Assembly: GCF_000371785.1 (NCBI RefSeq)
Contig: NZ_AQUI01000002.1
Span: 838,590-902,589, forward strand
DNA length: 64,000 nt
Direction: 5' to 3'
Origin: Actinopolyspora halophila DSM 43834
Lineage (GTDB): Bacteria > Actinomycetota > Actinomycetes > Mycobacteriales > Pseudonocardiaceae
Made by a program: the position numbers and the translations under genes. Below the pieces are notes generated by a model, which had not been told where the DNA came from, ran no database searches, and was given only the letters and a program-made list of their open reading frames with translations. Shown in pieces: positions 35,027 to 44,388 of the stretch (positions within the stretch are counted from its first letter, which is position 1; each line of letters opens with the position of its first letter).

Positions 35027-36055
35027 TCAGAGGTCCACGAGGACCGTTCCGGTGTGTCGTCCTTCCGCCAGCTCGCACAGGGCGCCGGGGGCGCGGTCCA
35101 ACCCGTGCAGCCGCGTGTGCGGGAAGATCAGGGTTCCGTCACGTAGTCCGGTGCCGAACCGGTGGTTCCACTCCTCCTCGGCGTCGGGGTGGTCGACCAG
35201 CGAGAAGCCGTGCACGGTGATCCTTCGTGTGATCAGCACGGAGGAGTCCAGTTCCACGGGGGAACTGAGCCCGTCACCGCCCAGCTGACCGGACAGGGCG
35301 CCGACCAGGACCACCCGAGCGCCGCTTCGAGCCGTGGTGATCGCGGCACGCAGCTGCTCGCCGCCGACGGTGTCGAAGACGACGTCCACACCCTCCGGAG
35401 CGGCTCGCCGCAGCTGTTGTTCGAAATTCCCGGCCGAGCGGGACACGACACCGTCGTGACCCAGTTTTTCGCGCAGGTACCGCCCTTTGCCGTCGGAACC
35501 GGTGCTGCCGATGACGCGGCCGGCTCCGAGCAGACGGGCGATCTGCCCGGCCATGCTCCCCACTCCCCCGGCGGCTCCCGTCACGAACACGGTCTCACCG
35601 GGACGGATTCCCACGGTGCGCGTGAGCGCGGCCCAGGCGGTGGCTCCCCGGGACAGGAACGTGGCCGGTTCGGGCAGCACGTTCGGGTCGAGCCACCGCG
35701 CTCGGGCGGTGTCCACCACCGCGTACTCGCGCCAGCCGTGGGAGTGGCGCACGAGGTCGCCGACTGCGAGGTCGGTATCGGCCGGGGCGATGACGACTTC
35801 CCCGATCGCGGGGCCCCACAGCGGTTCTCCCGGAACGTAGGTGGACACGGGCAGTTCCGTGGTGGTCGCCCTCGTGCGCATCGCGGTGGAAACGGCCATT
35901 GTCCGGTTGCGCACCAGCACCTGGTCCGGCCCCGGTTCGGGGACGGGCGATTCGGTCAGGTCGAAGTGCTCGGTGGTGAGTGTTCCCTCCGCGTGCGCCA
36001 CGAGCCGGATCTCGTTGTGGGTGGCGGGCGGGGCGGAGCTTTGAAGGCTGTTCAC
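35027..36055 (-). CDS. MDR-superfamily NADP-dependent oxidoreductase (alkenal/enone reductase type)
   Basis: A 342-residue zinc-free medium-chain reductase. Cofactor motif VFVTGAAGGVGSMAGQIARLLGA; no structural-zinc Cys cluster; DTVGGEQLRAAI follows. These enzymes reduce C=C bonds conjugated to carbonyls. Placed head-to-head with the AfsA-type gene, it may reduce the butenolide intermediate of gamma-butyrolactone synthesis, the step done by BprA beside afsA in Streptomyces griseus; this is inferred. The GTG start at 36055 is approximate because no clear ribosome site is seen. Confidence 0.8.
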   Translation of the reverse strand: MNSLQSSAPPATHNEIRLVAHAEGTLTTEHFDLTESPVPEPGPDQVLVRNRTMAVSTAMRTRATTTELPVSTYVPGEPLWGPAIGEVVIAPADTDLAVGDLVRHSHGWREYAVVDTARARWLDPNVLPEPATFLSRGATAWAALTRTVGIRPGETVFVTGAAGGVGSMAGQIARLLGAGRVIGSTGSDGKGRYLREKLGHDGVVSRSAGNFEQQLRRAAPEGVDVVFDTVGGEQLRAAITTARSGARVVLVGALSGQLGGDGLSSPVELDSSVLITRRITVHGFSLVDHPDAEEEWNHRFGTGLRDGTLIFPHTRLHGLDRAPGALCELAEGRHTGTVLVDL

Positions 36056-36168
36056 GTGGGCAGGAAACCATGGGGGAAACGGCCGGGGGACCGCCGTCCG
36101 GAGGCGGAGTCCGACTGCTCCGACCGCAGGAACGTGGGTGAAAACTCGGTTTCGGAAGCGCCTGCCCC

Positions 36169-36198
36169 TTGAAAAACCGGTCAACCGGTCTTTATCTT
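36169..36198. promoter_or_regulatory. Promoter overlapped by a butyrolactone-receptor (ARE) box, distal afsA site
   Basis: AAACCGGTCAACCGGTCTTT lies between TTGAAA (36169-36174) and TTATCT (36192-36197), spacer 17. Its centre contains the palindrome ACCGGTCAACCGGT. It can serve the synthase gene and, from the other side, the reductase. Confidence 0.65.
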
Positions 36199-36210
36199 CA
36201 TGTCGCCAGC

Positions 36211-36240
36211 TTAAAAAACCGCGCGGTAGGTATCTTAGTT
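36211..36240. promoter_or_regulatory. Butyrolactone-receptor (ARE) box, proximal afsA site
   Basis: AAAACCGCGCGGTAGGTATC again shows AACCG-N7-GGT, 30 bases before the GTG of the synthase and 42 bases (four helical turns) from the distal box, an arrangement suited to cooperative repression. Confidence 0.6.
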
Positions 36241-36269
36241 GCCGGGGAAACCTGGGGAGGAGTTCCATC

Positions 36270-37235
36270 GTGACTCTGAGTATTGAATCCAACAACTCGA
36301 TTGATTCCCACGCCGCTGTCGACGACGTTCCTCACGAGGAGCCGGAGGTATCGTTCGAACGGACTCTGCCGCGCCATCTCGTTCATCGAGCGGCGAACGC
36401 GGAGGTATTGCTCACCAGCTTCCGGCAACGCGGCGAATCGAGCTTCGTCGTCGGAGCACAACTTCCACGCACTCACGGACTGTATCGACCGATCGGTGGC
36501 ACGTACGATTCCATGCTGTTCGCGGAGGCCGTTCGGCAATCGGGGTTGGTGCTCGGGCACGCCGGATTCGGTGTTCCGCGTGGATACCAGTACGTCATGT
36601 GGACGCTGTCCTACGAAATGGTTCCCCTGGGGTTGCGACTCGCGGAAACACCCGCGAATCTCACGCTGGAGATCGAATGCAGCGATGTGAAGTGGCGCGG
36701 TAAGAATTTCTCCGGGGCGCGCATGCGCGTGCTCGCCTACCGTGAGCGGAACTTCGTCGGTCGGGCGGATGTGGAGTTCAGCTGTCTGTCTCCCGCGGTG
36801 TTCGCCCGCCTGCGCACGAACGGTGCCGACTGGGATTTCGCGCTCGAGGAGGAGCTTCCGGAGCCGGTCCGGCCCGAAACCGCCGGTCGTGCGCGTTCCT
36901 TCGACGTCGTCCTGTCCCCCACTGAGCACGAGAACAGCTGGCAGCTGCGCGTGGAACGTGACCACCCGGTTCTGTTCGACCATCCCGTCGAGCACGTTCC
37001 GGGAATGGCGATTCTGGAGGGGTTCCGGCAGGCGGCGCAGTGCCGCTTCTATCCGGACGCGGTGATGCCGGTGGGAATGGACGCGCGGTTCCACCGCTAC
37101 GTGGAACTCGGTCGGCCGTGCCGAATTCGCGTGGTCGAGCCCGACGCGGGGGGCGAAGAACGCATCTCCATGGTGGCCGAGCAGTCCGGGGAGACCATGG
37201 TGGAAGCCGCGCTCGACGTCCGGGTATTCGAGTGA
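36270..37235 (+). CDS. AfsA/ScbA-family gamma-butyrolactone synthase
   Basis: A 321-residue enzyme that condenses a beta-ketoacyl-ACP with dihydroxyacetone phosphate, the first committed step of A-factor-type signals. Two tandem AfsA repeats with hot-dog-like fold: first from RTLPRHLVHRAANAEVLLT, second from HPVLFDHPVEHVPGMAILEGFRQA, both with the family HxxxV and PGM features. GTG 36270 is preceded by GGGGAGGAG. Two receptor boxes stand in its promoter. Length is standard. Confidence 0.93.
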   Translation: MTLSIESNNSIDSHAAVDDVPHEEPEVSFERTLPRHLVHRAANAEVLLTSFRQRGESSFVVGAQLPRTHGLYRPIGGTYDSMLFAEAVRQSGLVLGHAGFGVPRGYQYVMWTLSYEMVPLGLRLAETPANLTLEIECSDVKWRGKNFSGARMRVLAYRERNFVGRADVEFSCLSPAVFARLRTNGADWDFALEEELPEPVRPETAGRARSFDVVLSPTEHENSWQLRVERDHPVLFDHPVEHVPGMAILEGFRQAAQCRFYPDAVMPVGMDARFHRYVELGRPCRIRVVEPDAGGEERISMVAEQSGETMVEAALDVRVFE

Positions 37236-37271
37236 GCGTTCTGTTCCGCGAATCCGATCAGGAATGAAACC

Positions 37272-37298
37272 CCGGTGAACCGGCCCCCGGTTCACCGG
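37272..37298. terminator. Terminator between synthase and exporter
   Basis: Perfect 12-base arms CCGGTGAACCGG and CCGGTTCACCGG with a three-base loop, between convergent genes; probably works in both directions and closes the cluster. Confidence 0.75.
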
Positions 37299-37396
37299 TC
37301 CGGGCGAGAAACGTTTCCGGGGGTTTCTCGCCCTCCGAATATTTTTCCGGAGTGTTCTCTCGAGGACGTTCGTCCGCTGATCGCTCCGGAGGCCGT

Positions 37397-38182
37397 TCAC
37401 CCCCCGAGCGCTGAAGGGGCGAACACGGCCGCGAGCGCCACCCCGGCGGCCACGGTCAACACTACGCGGGCGAACCACTCGCGCACGAGCCGCGCGGGTA
37501 GTCGCGCGGTGAGAGTACCCGCCAGCACCGAAACCACCAGTGCCGTTCCGGCGAAGACGCCCAGCAGTCCGTAGTCGAGCTGCACCGCCCCCGCGTGCGC
37601 GACCAGCCCCACCGTCGAGTTGGCGGAGACCACCACGAGCGAGGTCGCCACGGCGGCTTGGGAACCGACCCCGAGCAGTGTCGTCAGCGCGGGGACCACG
37701 ACGAATCCGCCCCCGACTCCGAAGAGTCCGGTCAGCACCCCGACCAGGGCCCCGGCTCCGATCGACTTCGGCAGGCAGCTGCGCCAGTCGATCCCGCCCT
37801 CGACGGTTCGACACGCCCCGCCCCGCTCTTCGCCGCTGCGCAGCATCCGCAGGGCCACGACGGCCATGAGCGCCGCGAACGCGAGCAGCAGCCATCGCTG
37901 GGGGAGCAGCTGTCCCAGGGCGGTGCCGCCGAAAGCCGCCGGTGCGCCCGCCACGGCGAACACCGCTGCGATCGGCCACCGCACTCGGGCGCGTCGAGCG
38001 CGGGGAAGCAGGCCACCCAGCGCCGAGACCGCCACCACGGCGAGCGAGGTGGGGATCGCGATCCGCAGCGGCAGTCCTACGCCGTAGACAAGCGCCGGGA
38101 CGGCCAGCACGGCCCCTCCGGCTCCGAGCGAACCGAGCGCCAAGCCGATGACCGCCCCGAAGACGGCTGCCAGGATCATCAC
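37397..38182 (-). CDS. TSUP-family (TauE/SafE) sulfite/organosulfonate exporter
   Basis: A 261-residue membrane protein with about eight helices; repeated GAVIGLALGSLGAGGAVLAVPAL and GVLTGLFGVGGGFVVVPAL segments are the two family signatures. AAGGAG precedes the ATG. It is followed on the same strand by rhodanese and persulfide dioxygenase genes upstream, so it likely exports sulfite or thiosulfate produced by them. The 3' end of this gene is duplicated in the remnant at 5.5 kb. Confidence 0.9.
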   Translation of the reverse strand: MMILAAVFGAVIGLALGSLGAGGAVLAVPALVYGVGLPLRIAIPTSLAVVAVSALGGLLPRARRARVRWPIAAVFAVAGAPAAFGGTALGQLLPQRWLLLAFAALMAVVALRMLRSGEERGGACRTVEGGIDWRSCLPKSIGAGALVGVLTGLFGVGGGFVVVPALTTLLGVGSQAAVATSLVVVSANSTVGLVAHAGAVQLDYGLLGVFAGTALVVSVLAGTLTARLPARLVREWFARVVLTVAAGVALAAVFAPSALGG

Positions 38183-38368
38183 TCATCTCCTTCGGAGAGC
38201 GCACCGGTCGGACACCGCGGGCGTGCTCGGGTGGCGGAACCCGCCGGGCCTTCCCCACTCGAGGAGGAAGCCCGCTCCCGGGGCGCGCGGAGGGGTCCGC
38301 TCGAAGCGGTTTCACGAACCGTTCCGAACCGGGCGATGCCGAGACAACACCTGTCCGGAGCGCTTCGT

Positions 38369-38944
38369 TCAGCGACCGGGTTCCGTCGGAGGGTGCCGAT
38401 CCGTCAGGACTCCGAGCAGTTCGGAGGCCTTGTGCTGGGGGCCGCGGTTGTGCGGAAGCAGCTCGAGCAGTCGTGCCATGGCGCAGGTGTTGCTGACGGC
38501 CGCGAAGGTCAGACCGGCGCCGACGAACCCGGCCAGCCACTTCAGTGGGCGGAGGAAGACGCTTCCCACCACGCCGAGCAGCACCAGCGAGCCTGCCGCC
38601 AACCGGACCTGCCTCTCCATGGACCAGGTACCGGAACCGTGCTCGACGGGCGCACCGTGTTCCCGCCAGCCCGACAATCCGTCGCGCAGCACTCCGGCCC
38701 GATCGGTCCCCGCTGATTCCAGCAGCTCGCGTGCCTGCTCGGCCCGGTTGCCGGAAGCGCACACGAGCACCACCGGGTCCTCGTGAGCGGGGGTCAGCTC
38801 TGAGCTGCGCTCGCGTAACAGGTCCAGCGGTACGTTGTGGGAGCCGGGGATGTGCTCCGCGGTGAACTCGCCCGGGGTGCGCACGTCGATGAGGCGCGTG
38901 CGCGGGTTCGCCCCGGTCAGCTCGCGAACCTCTGGTGTGTCCAT
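38369..38944 (-). CDS. Rhodanese domain protein with DUF2892 membrane tail
   Basis: A 191-residue protein: rhodanese domain (about 1-100, active Cys in VLVCASGNRAEQA) that carries persulfide sulfur, followed by a two-helix DUF2892 part (LVLLGVVGSVFL, VGAGLTFAAVSNTCAM) that anchors it in the membrane. GAGGAG precedes ATG 38944, favouring it over the longer frame. Typical partner of persulfide dioxygenases. Confidence 0.9.
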   Translation of the reverse strand: MDTPEVRELTGANPRTRLIDVRTPGEFTAEHIPGSHNVPLDLLRERSSELTPAHEDPVVLVCASGNRAEQARELLESAGTDRAGVLRDGLSGWREHGAPVEHGSGTWSMERQVRLAAGSLVLLGVVGSVFLRPLKWLAGFVGAGLTFAAVSNTCAMARLLELLPHNRGPQHKASELLGVLTDRHPPTEPGR

Positions 38945-39086
38945 CGTGGTCTCCTCTTTTCCGGGCACCGGTGCCGCCTTTCGTCTCCGTCGCCGGGTGG
39001 GTGGTCCATCCGGCCCTTCTGCCACGTCGTGCCGGCTCTGGGCACGACGTTTCGTTCCCCGTCCGACTCTCGGCGGTACCGGGGCC

Positions 39087-40511
39087 TCACGAGGGGGTGA
39101 GCGTGACTCCGGCCGCTTCCGCGTTGTCGAACAGGTCGTCGATCAGCACCGGGGTGCGTCCGGACCGCTCCAGCAGCGCTGCGGCGGCCGCGGCGCGGTA
39201 TCCGCTCCCGCAGTGCACCCACACGACTCCCTTCGGCAGCTGTTCGGTGCGCTCACCGAGCTCGTACAGCGGGATGTGGGTGGCTCCCTCGACGTGGGAG
39301 GCGTGCCACTCGTTGTTCGTGCGCACGTCGAGCACGGTCTCCGCGCGGGGAAGCCGCTCGTGCTCTCCGGTGCGTGCCGACGCCAGGTCCACGAAGGTGG
39401 CAGTCCTGGTGCTGCGCAGCCTGTCCGCGTCCTCGGCCAGCTCCTCGGGCCTGCCTGTGGCGGAGGCGGCGAAGCGGTCGATCCCGATGCGGGCCAGTTC
39501 CCGCTGGGCTTCGGTGATTCGCGCGGGATCCTCGGCGAGCAGGGTGATCGGCGTTCCCCAGTCGATCATCCAGCCGAGCCAGGTGGCCATCGGACCGTCC
39601 AGCCCCAGGCTGATCGTGCCTGCCAGATGGGAGTCCACATAGGCCTTGCGGGTGCGCAGGTCGACGACCCACTCGCCCGCGTCCAGGCGCCGGGCGAGTT
39701 CCGCGGGAGTGGCGCGCGCGGGGATGCGCAGGTCGATCGGTTCGGGGCCCTGGGCGTTGCGCACTCCCATGTGGGCGTAGTAGGCCGGGTAGGCGTCGAG
39801 TCCGGACAGCGTCTTCTCGACGAACTCCTCCCGCGCGAGCGTCAGGGCCGGGTTGGTCTCCTTCTGCTCGCCGATGGTGGCGGAGTCCCCGGAAGCCCGC
39901 GTGGCCGAGCAGAAGCTTCCGAACCCGTGGGTGGGCCAGATGCGCGCTCCGTCCGGCAGTGACTCGGCGAGCCTGCGCGCCGATGCGTGCTGGTGCTCGG
40001 CCAGCTGGTGGGTGTGCTCCCGTCCGACCAGGTCGGTGCGCCCGGTGGTGCCGAACAGCAGCGACCCCCCGGTGAACACTCCCACGGGGCCGCGTTCGCC
40101 TTCCAGCACGTAGGAGAGGTGGTGATAGGTGTGTCCCGGGGTGGACACCGCGCGTACCCGCATCCCCGGGGCGAGTTCGACGGTCTCGCCGTGGTGCAGC
40201 GGACGGTGTTCGAAGGCGACCTCCTCGTCGGCGGCTATGCCGTACTCCGCGCCGGTCAGTCGGGCCAGCTCGAGTCCGCCCGAGACGTAGTCGTTGTGCA
40301 CGTGCGTTTCCAGCACGAGAGTGATTCGTACGTCCAGGCGTCCGGCCGCGGCCAGGAAGCGGTCCACGTCCCGCTGGGGGTCGACCACCACGGCGATCGC
40401 TCCGTCGGTGGCGAGGTAGCTGCGGTCACCCAGCGAGGAGGTGGCGATGACTTGCGTGGTCAGTCCGCCGGGAAGCTCAGTCGTGTCGTTCTCCTGTGTG
40501 GTCCCGCTCAT
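39087..40511 (-). CDS. Persulfide dioxygenase-rhodanese fusion (MBL-fold)
   Basis: A 474-residue protein. N-terminal metallo-beta-lactamase fold of the ETHE1/persulfide dioxygenase type with THVHNDYVSG and STPGHTYHHL as iron ligands, then two rhodanese-like domains, the first without Cys and the last with active Cys in VWVHCGSGYRAA. It oxidises glutathione- or similar persulfides to sulfite. AGGAGC precedes the ATG. A TACCCC...GGGGTA operator lies 48 bases upstream. Confidence 0.9.
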   Translation of the reverse strand: MSGTTQENDTTELPGGLTTQVIATSSLGDRSYLATDGAIAVVVDPQRDVDRFLAAAGRLDVRITLVLETHVHNDYVSGGLELARLTGAEYGIAADEEVAFEHRPLHHGETVELAPGMRVRAVSTPGHTYHHLSYVLEGERGPVGVFTGGSLLFGTTGRTDLVGREHTHQLAEHQHASARRLAESLPDGARIWPTHGFGSFCSATRASGDSATIGEQKETNPALTLAREEFVEKTLSGLDAYPAYYAHMGVRNAQGPEPIDLRIPARATPAELARRLDAGEWVVDLRTRKAYVDSHLAGTISLGLDGPMATWLGWMIDWGTPITLLAEDPARITEAQRELARIGIDRFAASATGRPEELAEDADRLRSTRTATFVDLASARTGEHERLPRAETVLDVRTNNEWHASHVEGATHIPLYELGERTEQLPKGVVWVHCGSGYRAAAAAALLERSGRTPVLIDDLFDNAEAAGVTLTPS

Positions 40512-40558
40512 GCCTGCTCCTGGAATCGGGGAGTGTTCGTTTCGGGAGGAACGATTAT

Positions 40559-40572
40559 TACCCCGGGGGGTA
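40559..40572. promoter_or_regulatory. CsoR/CstR-type operator 1
   Basis: TACCCCGGGGGGTA, a near-perfect palindrome of the G-tract type bound by CsoR-family repressors, before the dioxygenase gene. Confidence 0.7.
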
Positions 40573-40615
40573 TGAGAGTGTTTTGGGTGTGCGGAGTCTC
40601 GCTGGGATCGGCCGC

Positions 40616-41011
<396 letters not shown>

Positions 41012-41470
41012 TCACCGGTCGATCTCGGTGGACACGAGCGGTTCGCCGTCGCCGCACTCGACGGTGATCTCCACTTCCGCGTCCGCGGACTCGAAGGTGA
41101 GCTCGGCCTCTTCGGCGGGACCGTCCTGCACGTCCTGGGCCTGGAACCCCTGCGCCGGGCTCCAGGAGAGCAGCGCGGCACGCCCGTCGGAGCAGCTGAC
41201 GACCACCGTTCCTCCGGGGGTGCGTCGCAGGTCGCGCTGCCCGGAAGCGGGAGGTCGGCTCTCCGCGGTGCTCTCGTCGTTCACGGTCGGCGCGGGCTCG
41301 GCCAGCTCGCGTCTCACCTCGTCCTGGCCGGTCATCGGAGGTCCCCCGTCGAGGATGCCGCGTCCGAGGGCGGACACGGCCGCGAGTCCCACCGCGACCG
41401 CCACCGCGGCGGCGGCGAACCATCCCAGCGCCGCGAGCGCCGTGCGGGTCCTTCCGCTGGGGCCTGCCAT
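41012..41470 (-). CDS. Membrane-anchored hypothetical protein
   Basis: A 152-residue protein with one N-terminal transmembrane segment (ALAALGWFAAAAVAVAVGLA) and an acidic extracytoplasmic part with two cysteines (VVSCSDG and TVECGDG) that may form a disulfide. No family recognised. It is divergent from the two-component system at 41.5 kb and could be its target or sensor partner. ATG 41470 is used; GTG 41479 is possible. Confidence 0.7.
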   Translation of the reverse strand: MAGPSGRTRTALAALGWFAAAAVAVAVGLAAVSALGRGILDGGPPMTGQDEVRRELAEPAPTVNDESTAESRPPASGQRDLRRTPGGTVVVSCSDGRAALLSWSPAQGFQAQDVQDGPAEEAELTFESADAEVEITVECGDGEPLVSTEIDR

Positions 41471-41524
41471 GGCCCCCACTATGCCAATCCGCGCGGCTCG
41501 CCGGGCGCCGGTTACCGTGCGACT

Positions 41525-42226
41525 GTGGCTCAGGTGCTGCTCGTCGAGGACGACTCGGCTCTTCGCACGTCGTTGAGCAGGGGTTTGAGTGAGCGCGGAC
41601 ACGCGGTCACCTCCGCGGGGACCGCGATGGACGGGTTGAACCTGATCGTCTCGTGCAAGCCCGATCTCGTGGTGTTGGACATCGGCCTCCCCGATCTGGA
41701 CGGGCGGGAGATGCTGCGGATGCTGCGCGCGGCGAGCCGGGTTCCCGTGATCGTGGGCACCGCGCGCGGCGGCGAGGACGAGATCGTGACCGTGCTGGAC
41801 GCGGGCGCGGACGACTACGTGGTCAAACCGTTCAGCGTGGGCCAGCTGGATGCCCGGATCAGGGCGGTGCTGCGCCGGGGCGGTGAGGAGCAGCCGCGTC
41901 CGGAGGTCCTCGTGGTGGGAGGCCTGCGGATCGATCCGGCGGCCCGTTCGGCCACTTTGGACGGTTCGCGGCTGGACCTCAATCCGAAGGAGTTCGACAT
42001 GCTGCACCACCTCGCCGTGCGCGCGGGGCAGGTGGTGAGCAAGCGCGAGCTGCTCACCGAGGTGTGGCAGCTGCCCTACGGAGGGGCGGACAAGACCGTG
42101 GACGTGCACGTCTCCTGGCTGCGGCGCAAGCTCGGCGAGACGGCGCGCGAGGCGCGCTACCTGCACACGGTGCGCGGTGTGGGGGTGCGTCTGGCCGCCC
42201 CGGACGAATTCGGTGCGGACCGATGA
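41525..42226 (+). CDS. OmpR-family response regulator
   Basis: A 233-residue regulator: receiver with VEDD acidic pocket, Asp52 (VVLDIGLPDLDG) and Lys in VVKPFSV, then winged-helix domain ending TVRGVGVRLA. GTG 41525 aligns with relatives. It shares ATGA with the kinase gene behind it, so it is a normal two-component pair. Confidence 0.92.
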   Translation: MAQVLLVEDDSALRTSLSRGLSERGHAVTSAGTAMDGLNLIVSCKPDLVVLDIGLPDLDGREMLRMLRAASRVPVIVGTARGGEDEIVTVLDAGADDYVVKPFSVGQLDARIRAVLRRGGEEQPRPEVLVVGGLRIDPAARSATLDGSRLDLNPKEFDMLHHLAVRAGQVVSKRELLTEVWQLPYGGADKTVDVHVSWLRRKLGETAREARYLHTVRGVGVRLAAPDEFGADR

Positions 42227-43515
42227 GGAGGCGTATCGCGCTGCTGGTGGCTGCCACCACGACCCTGGTGCTGGTGGCGTTCCTCATCCCGCTGGCCGTG
42301 CTGGTCCGCACCGTGGCCTTCGACCGGGCCGTGAACACCGCGACCACCGAGGCGCAGGCGCTGACCTCCGTGGTCAGCACGGCGGACAGGTCCACTCTGG
42401 AGCTCAGCGTTCAGCGGGCCAACGCGGAGGGCAGGTTCCCCGTCACCGTCTTCCTCGCCGACGGCGACCGGCTCGGCGCGCGGGCCGAGCGCACCCCGGC
42501 GGTGCGCCTGGCCGCCAGGGGGCGCAGCCTCACCGTGGACACCGATAACGGGGTGGCCGTGCTGGTCTCGGTGGGTGACGCCTCGGGAGGGCAGGCGGTC
42601 ATCCGGAGCGTCGTCGCCGAGCAGGAGCTCATGCGCGGGGTGCACCGCGCGTGGCTGCTGCTCGCCGGGCTCGGTCTGGTGCTGCTCGTGCTGAGCGTGC
42701 TGGTCGCCGACCGGATGGCCCGTTCGCTGGTGCGGCCGACCAGGGAGCTCTCCGCGGTGTCCCACCGGCTGGCGGGCGGGGAGCTGGACGCCAGGGCGCG
42801 GGTGGACGCTCCCGCCGAGATGGGCGAGGTGGCCACCGCGCTGAACCACCTGGCGGGCCGGATCCGGGAGTTGCTGGCGGAGGAGCGCGAGTACGTGGCC
42901 GACCTCTCGCACCGGCTGCGGACCCCGCTGATGTCGCTGCGGCTGGACGCGGAGTCGTTGCGGGACGAGGAGGAGTCCCGGCGGATCACCGAGCACGTGG
43001 ACGCGTTGCAGCGCGCGGTGACGCGGATAATCGAGCAGGCGGGCAGGCGCAGTTCGCAGACCCCGGTGCCGGACAGCTGCGACGCGGCGGCCGTGGTCTC
43101 CGAGCGGCTCGAGTTCTGGTCGGTGCTGGCCGAGGACACCGAGCGCGAGATGCGCTCCGACATCGCGCCGGGGCCGCTGCGCGTGGCCGTGGGGGATTCG
43201 GAGCTGTCCGACTGCGTGGACGCGCTGCTGGGCAACGTCTTCGCGCACACCGAGGAAGGAGTCGGCTTCGAGGTGCGGCTGTTCGACCGCGACGGTTTCG
43301 TGCGGCTGGTGGTCACCGACGACGGGCCCGGGTTCGGCGGGGTGGAGTCCGGGAGCGGGCCCATGAGCCGAGGGGCCAGCGGCAGCGGTTCCAGCGGGCT
43401 CGGCCTGGACATCGCACGTCGCGCCGCCGGGGAGTCCGGTGGTTCGGTGACGCTGGACGCGGGCGAGGACGGTGGTGCGCGCGTGGTCGTGGACTTCGGC
43501 GTCCCCGCGGAGTGA
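42223..43515 (+). CDS. Two-component sensor histidine kinase
   Basis: A 430-residue kinase with two membrane helices (about 5-27 and 140-163) around a short extracytoplasmic part, a HAMP linker, the dimer helix with His230 (DLSHRLRTPL) and an ATP-binding domain with DDGPGFGG and GSSGLGLDIARR. It overlaps the regulator by four bases. The PepSY protein downstream may be its output or ligand. Confidence 0.92.
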   Translation: MRRRIALLVAATTTLVLVAFLIPLAVLVRTVAFDRAVNTATTEAQALTSVVSTADRSTLELSVQRANAEGRFPVTVFLADGDRLGARAERTPAVRLAARGRSLTVDTDNGVAVLVSVGDASGGQAVIRSVVAEQELMRGVHRAWLLLAGLGLVLLVLSVLVADRMARSLVRPTRELSAVSHRLAGGELDARARVDAPAEMGEVATALNHLAGRIRELLAEEREYVADLSHRLRTPLMSLRLDAESLRDEEESRRITEHVDALQRAVTRIIEQAGRRSSQTPVPDSCDAAAVVSERLEFWSVLAEDTEREMRSDIAPGPLRVAVGDSELSDCVDALLGNVFAHTEEGVGFEVRLFDRDGFVRLVVTDDGPGFGGVESGSGPMSRGASGSGSSGLGLDIARRAAGESGGSVTLDAGEDGGARVVVDFGVPAE

Positions 43516-43665
43516 CTGCTCACGCGGGAGTGGTTTCGGCTCGTCCGGTTTTAACCTCGTCTTAGCGTTCGAGTAGCGCCGGTTTAGTTCCCGCGCTGCC
43601 ACCTTGGTTCCCGTCAACGACAGCGAGCCGGGAGGTTCTCCCGCGCGAAGTCAGGAGGCAGCAGG

Positions 43666-44100
43666 TTGCCGGGAAACAGGAAACTGGTCGGAGCGCTCGC
43701 GATCGCCGGCGGGGTGCTCGCCCTGGGCAGCACAGCCGTGGCTTTCGGAAGCGGCGGGGGTTCCGCCGCGGAGGCTGCCGGGGACGCGCCCGCCGAGGTG
43801 CGCTCGGTTTCCGAGGGGCACTACACGGGCCCGGACGAGGTCTACACCGGGCCGGGCGAGGGGTATCGCGGTCCGTGGCCGGAGCACTGCACGAAGGAGG
43901 AACCGGCGGTCAACGGTGACCGGGCACGCGACATCGCGCTGGATCGGGTGCCGCAGGCGAAGGTGACCGAGGTCGAGCTCGACCGCTGCTACGGGCTCGA
44001 GTGGGAGCTCGAGCTGCGCGAGGGGCAGACGGAGTACGACGTCACCGTTGACGCGCGCAGCGGGGAGGTCGTCGGTTACGAGCAGGACCGGGACGACTGA
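43666..44100 (+). CDS. Secreted PepSY-domain protein
   Basis: A 144-residue exported protein. Signal peptide KLVGALAIAGGVLALGSTAVAFG, a Gly/Tyr-rich spacer with repeated YTGPxE units, then a PepSY domain (AVNGDRARDIALDRVP...YDVTVDARSGEVVGYEQ). PepSY proteins inhibit peptidases or tune envelope stress. TTG start with AGGAGG nine bases upstream. It directly follows the kinase gene. Confidence 0.82.
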   Translation: MPGNRKLVGALAIAGGVLALGSTAVAFGSGGGSAAEAAGDAPAEVRSVSEGHYTGPDEVYTGPGEGYRGPWPEHCTKEEPAVNGDRARDIALDRVPQAKVTEVELDRCYGLEWELELREGQTEYDVTVDARSGEVVGYEQDRDD

Positions 44101-44388
44101 GCGAGCGGTGCGGAAGGGGCATCCGCGTGGGGGCGCGGGTGTCCCGCCGGTGCGCGGGATCCGGTGTGGATTCCCGCGTGCTCGGGGCCCGGTGGGGCGC
44201 CGAATATCCACGTTTTTGCCGTTTTTCGCGGAAGAATGCGTTTCTCCGTTCCGGATGTTGGAACCGGTCTCGATTTTTCCGGTGAGGTTCGTTTTCCTGT
44301 TCGAATTCACAGTGTTTATGGACTGTCACCCATCGAAGCTGTTAGCGTCCGCCCTTCGGAAGATCATTTTCCGGTGGAGGGGGTCTGG

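Noticed and set aside
36198-38762. 854-residue minus-strand open frame across the AfsA-type gene and TSUP region
   Set aside because: It runs through two real genes in other frames, a terminator and promoter boxes; the composition is Arg/Gly-rich.
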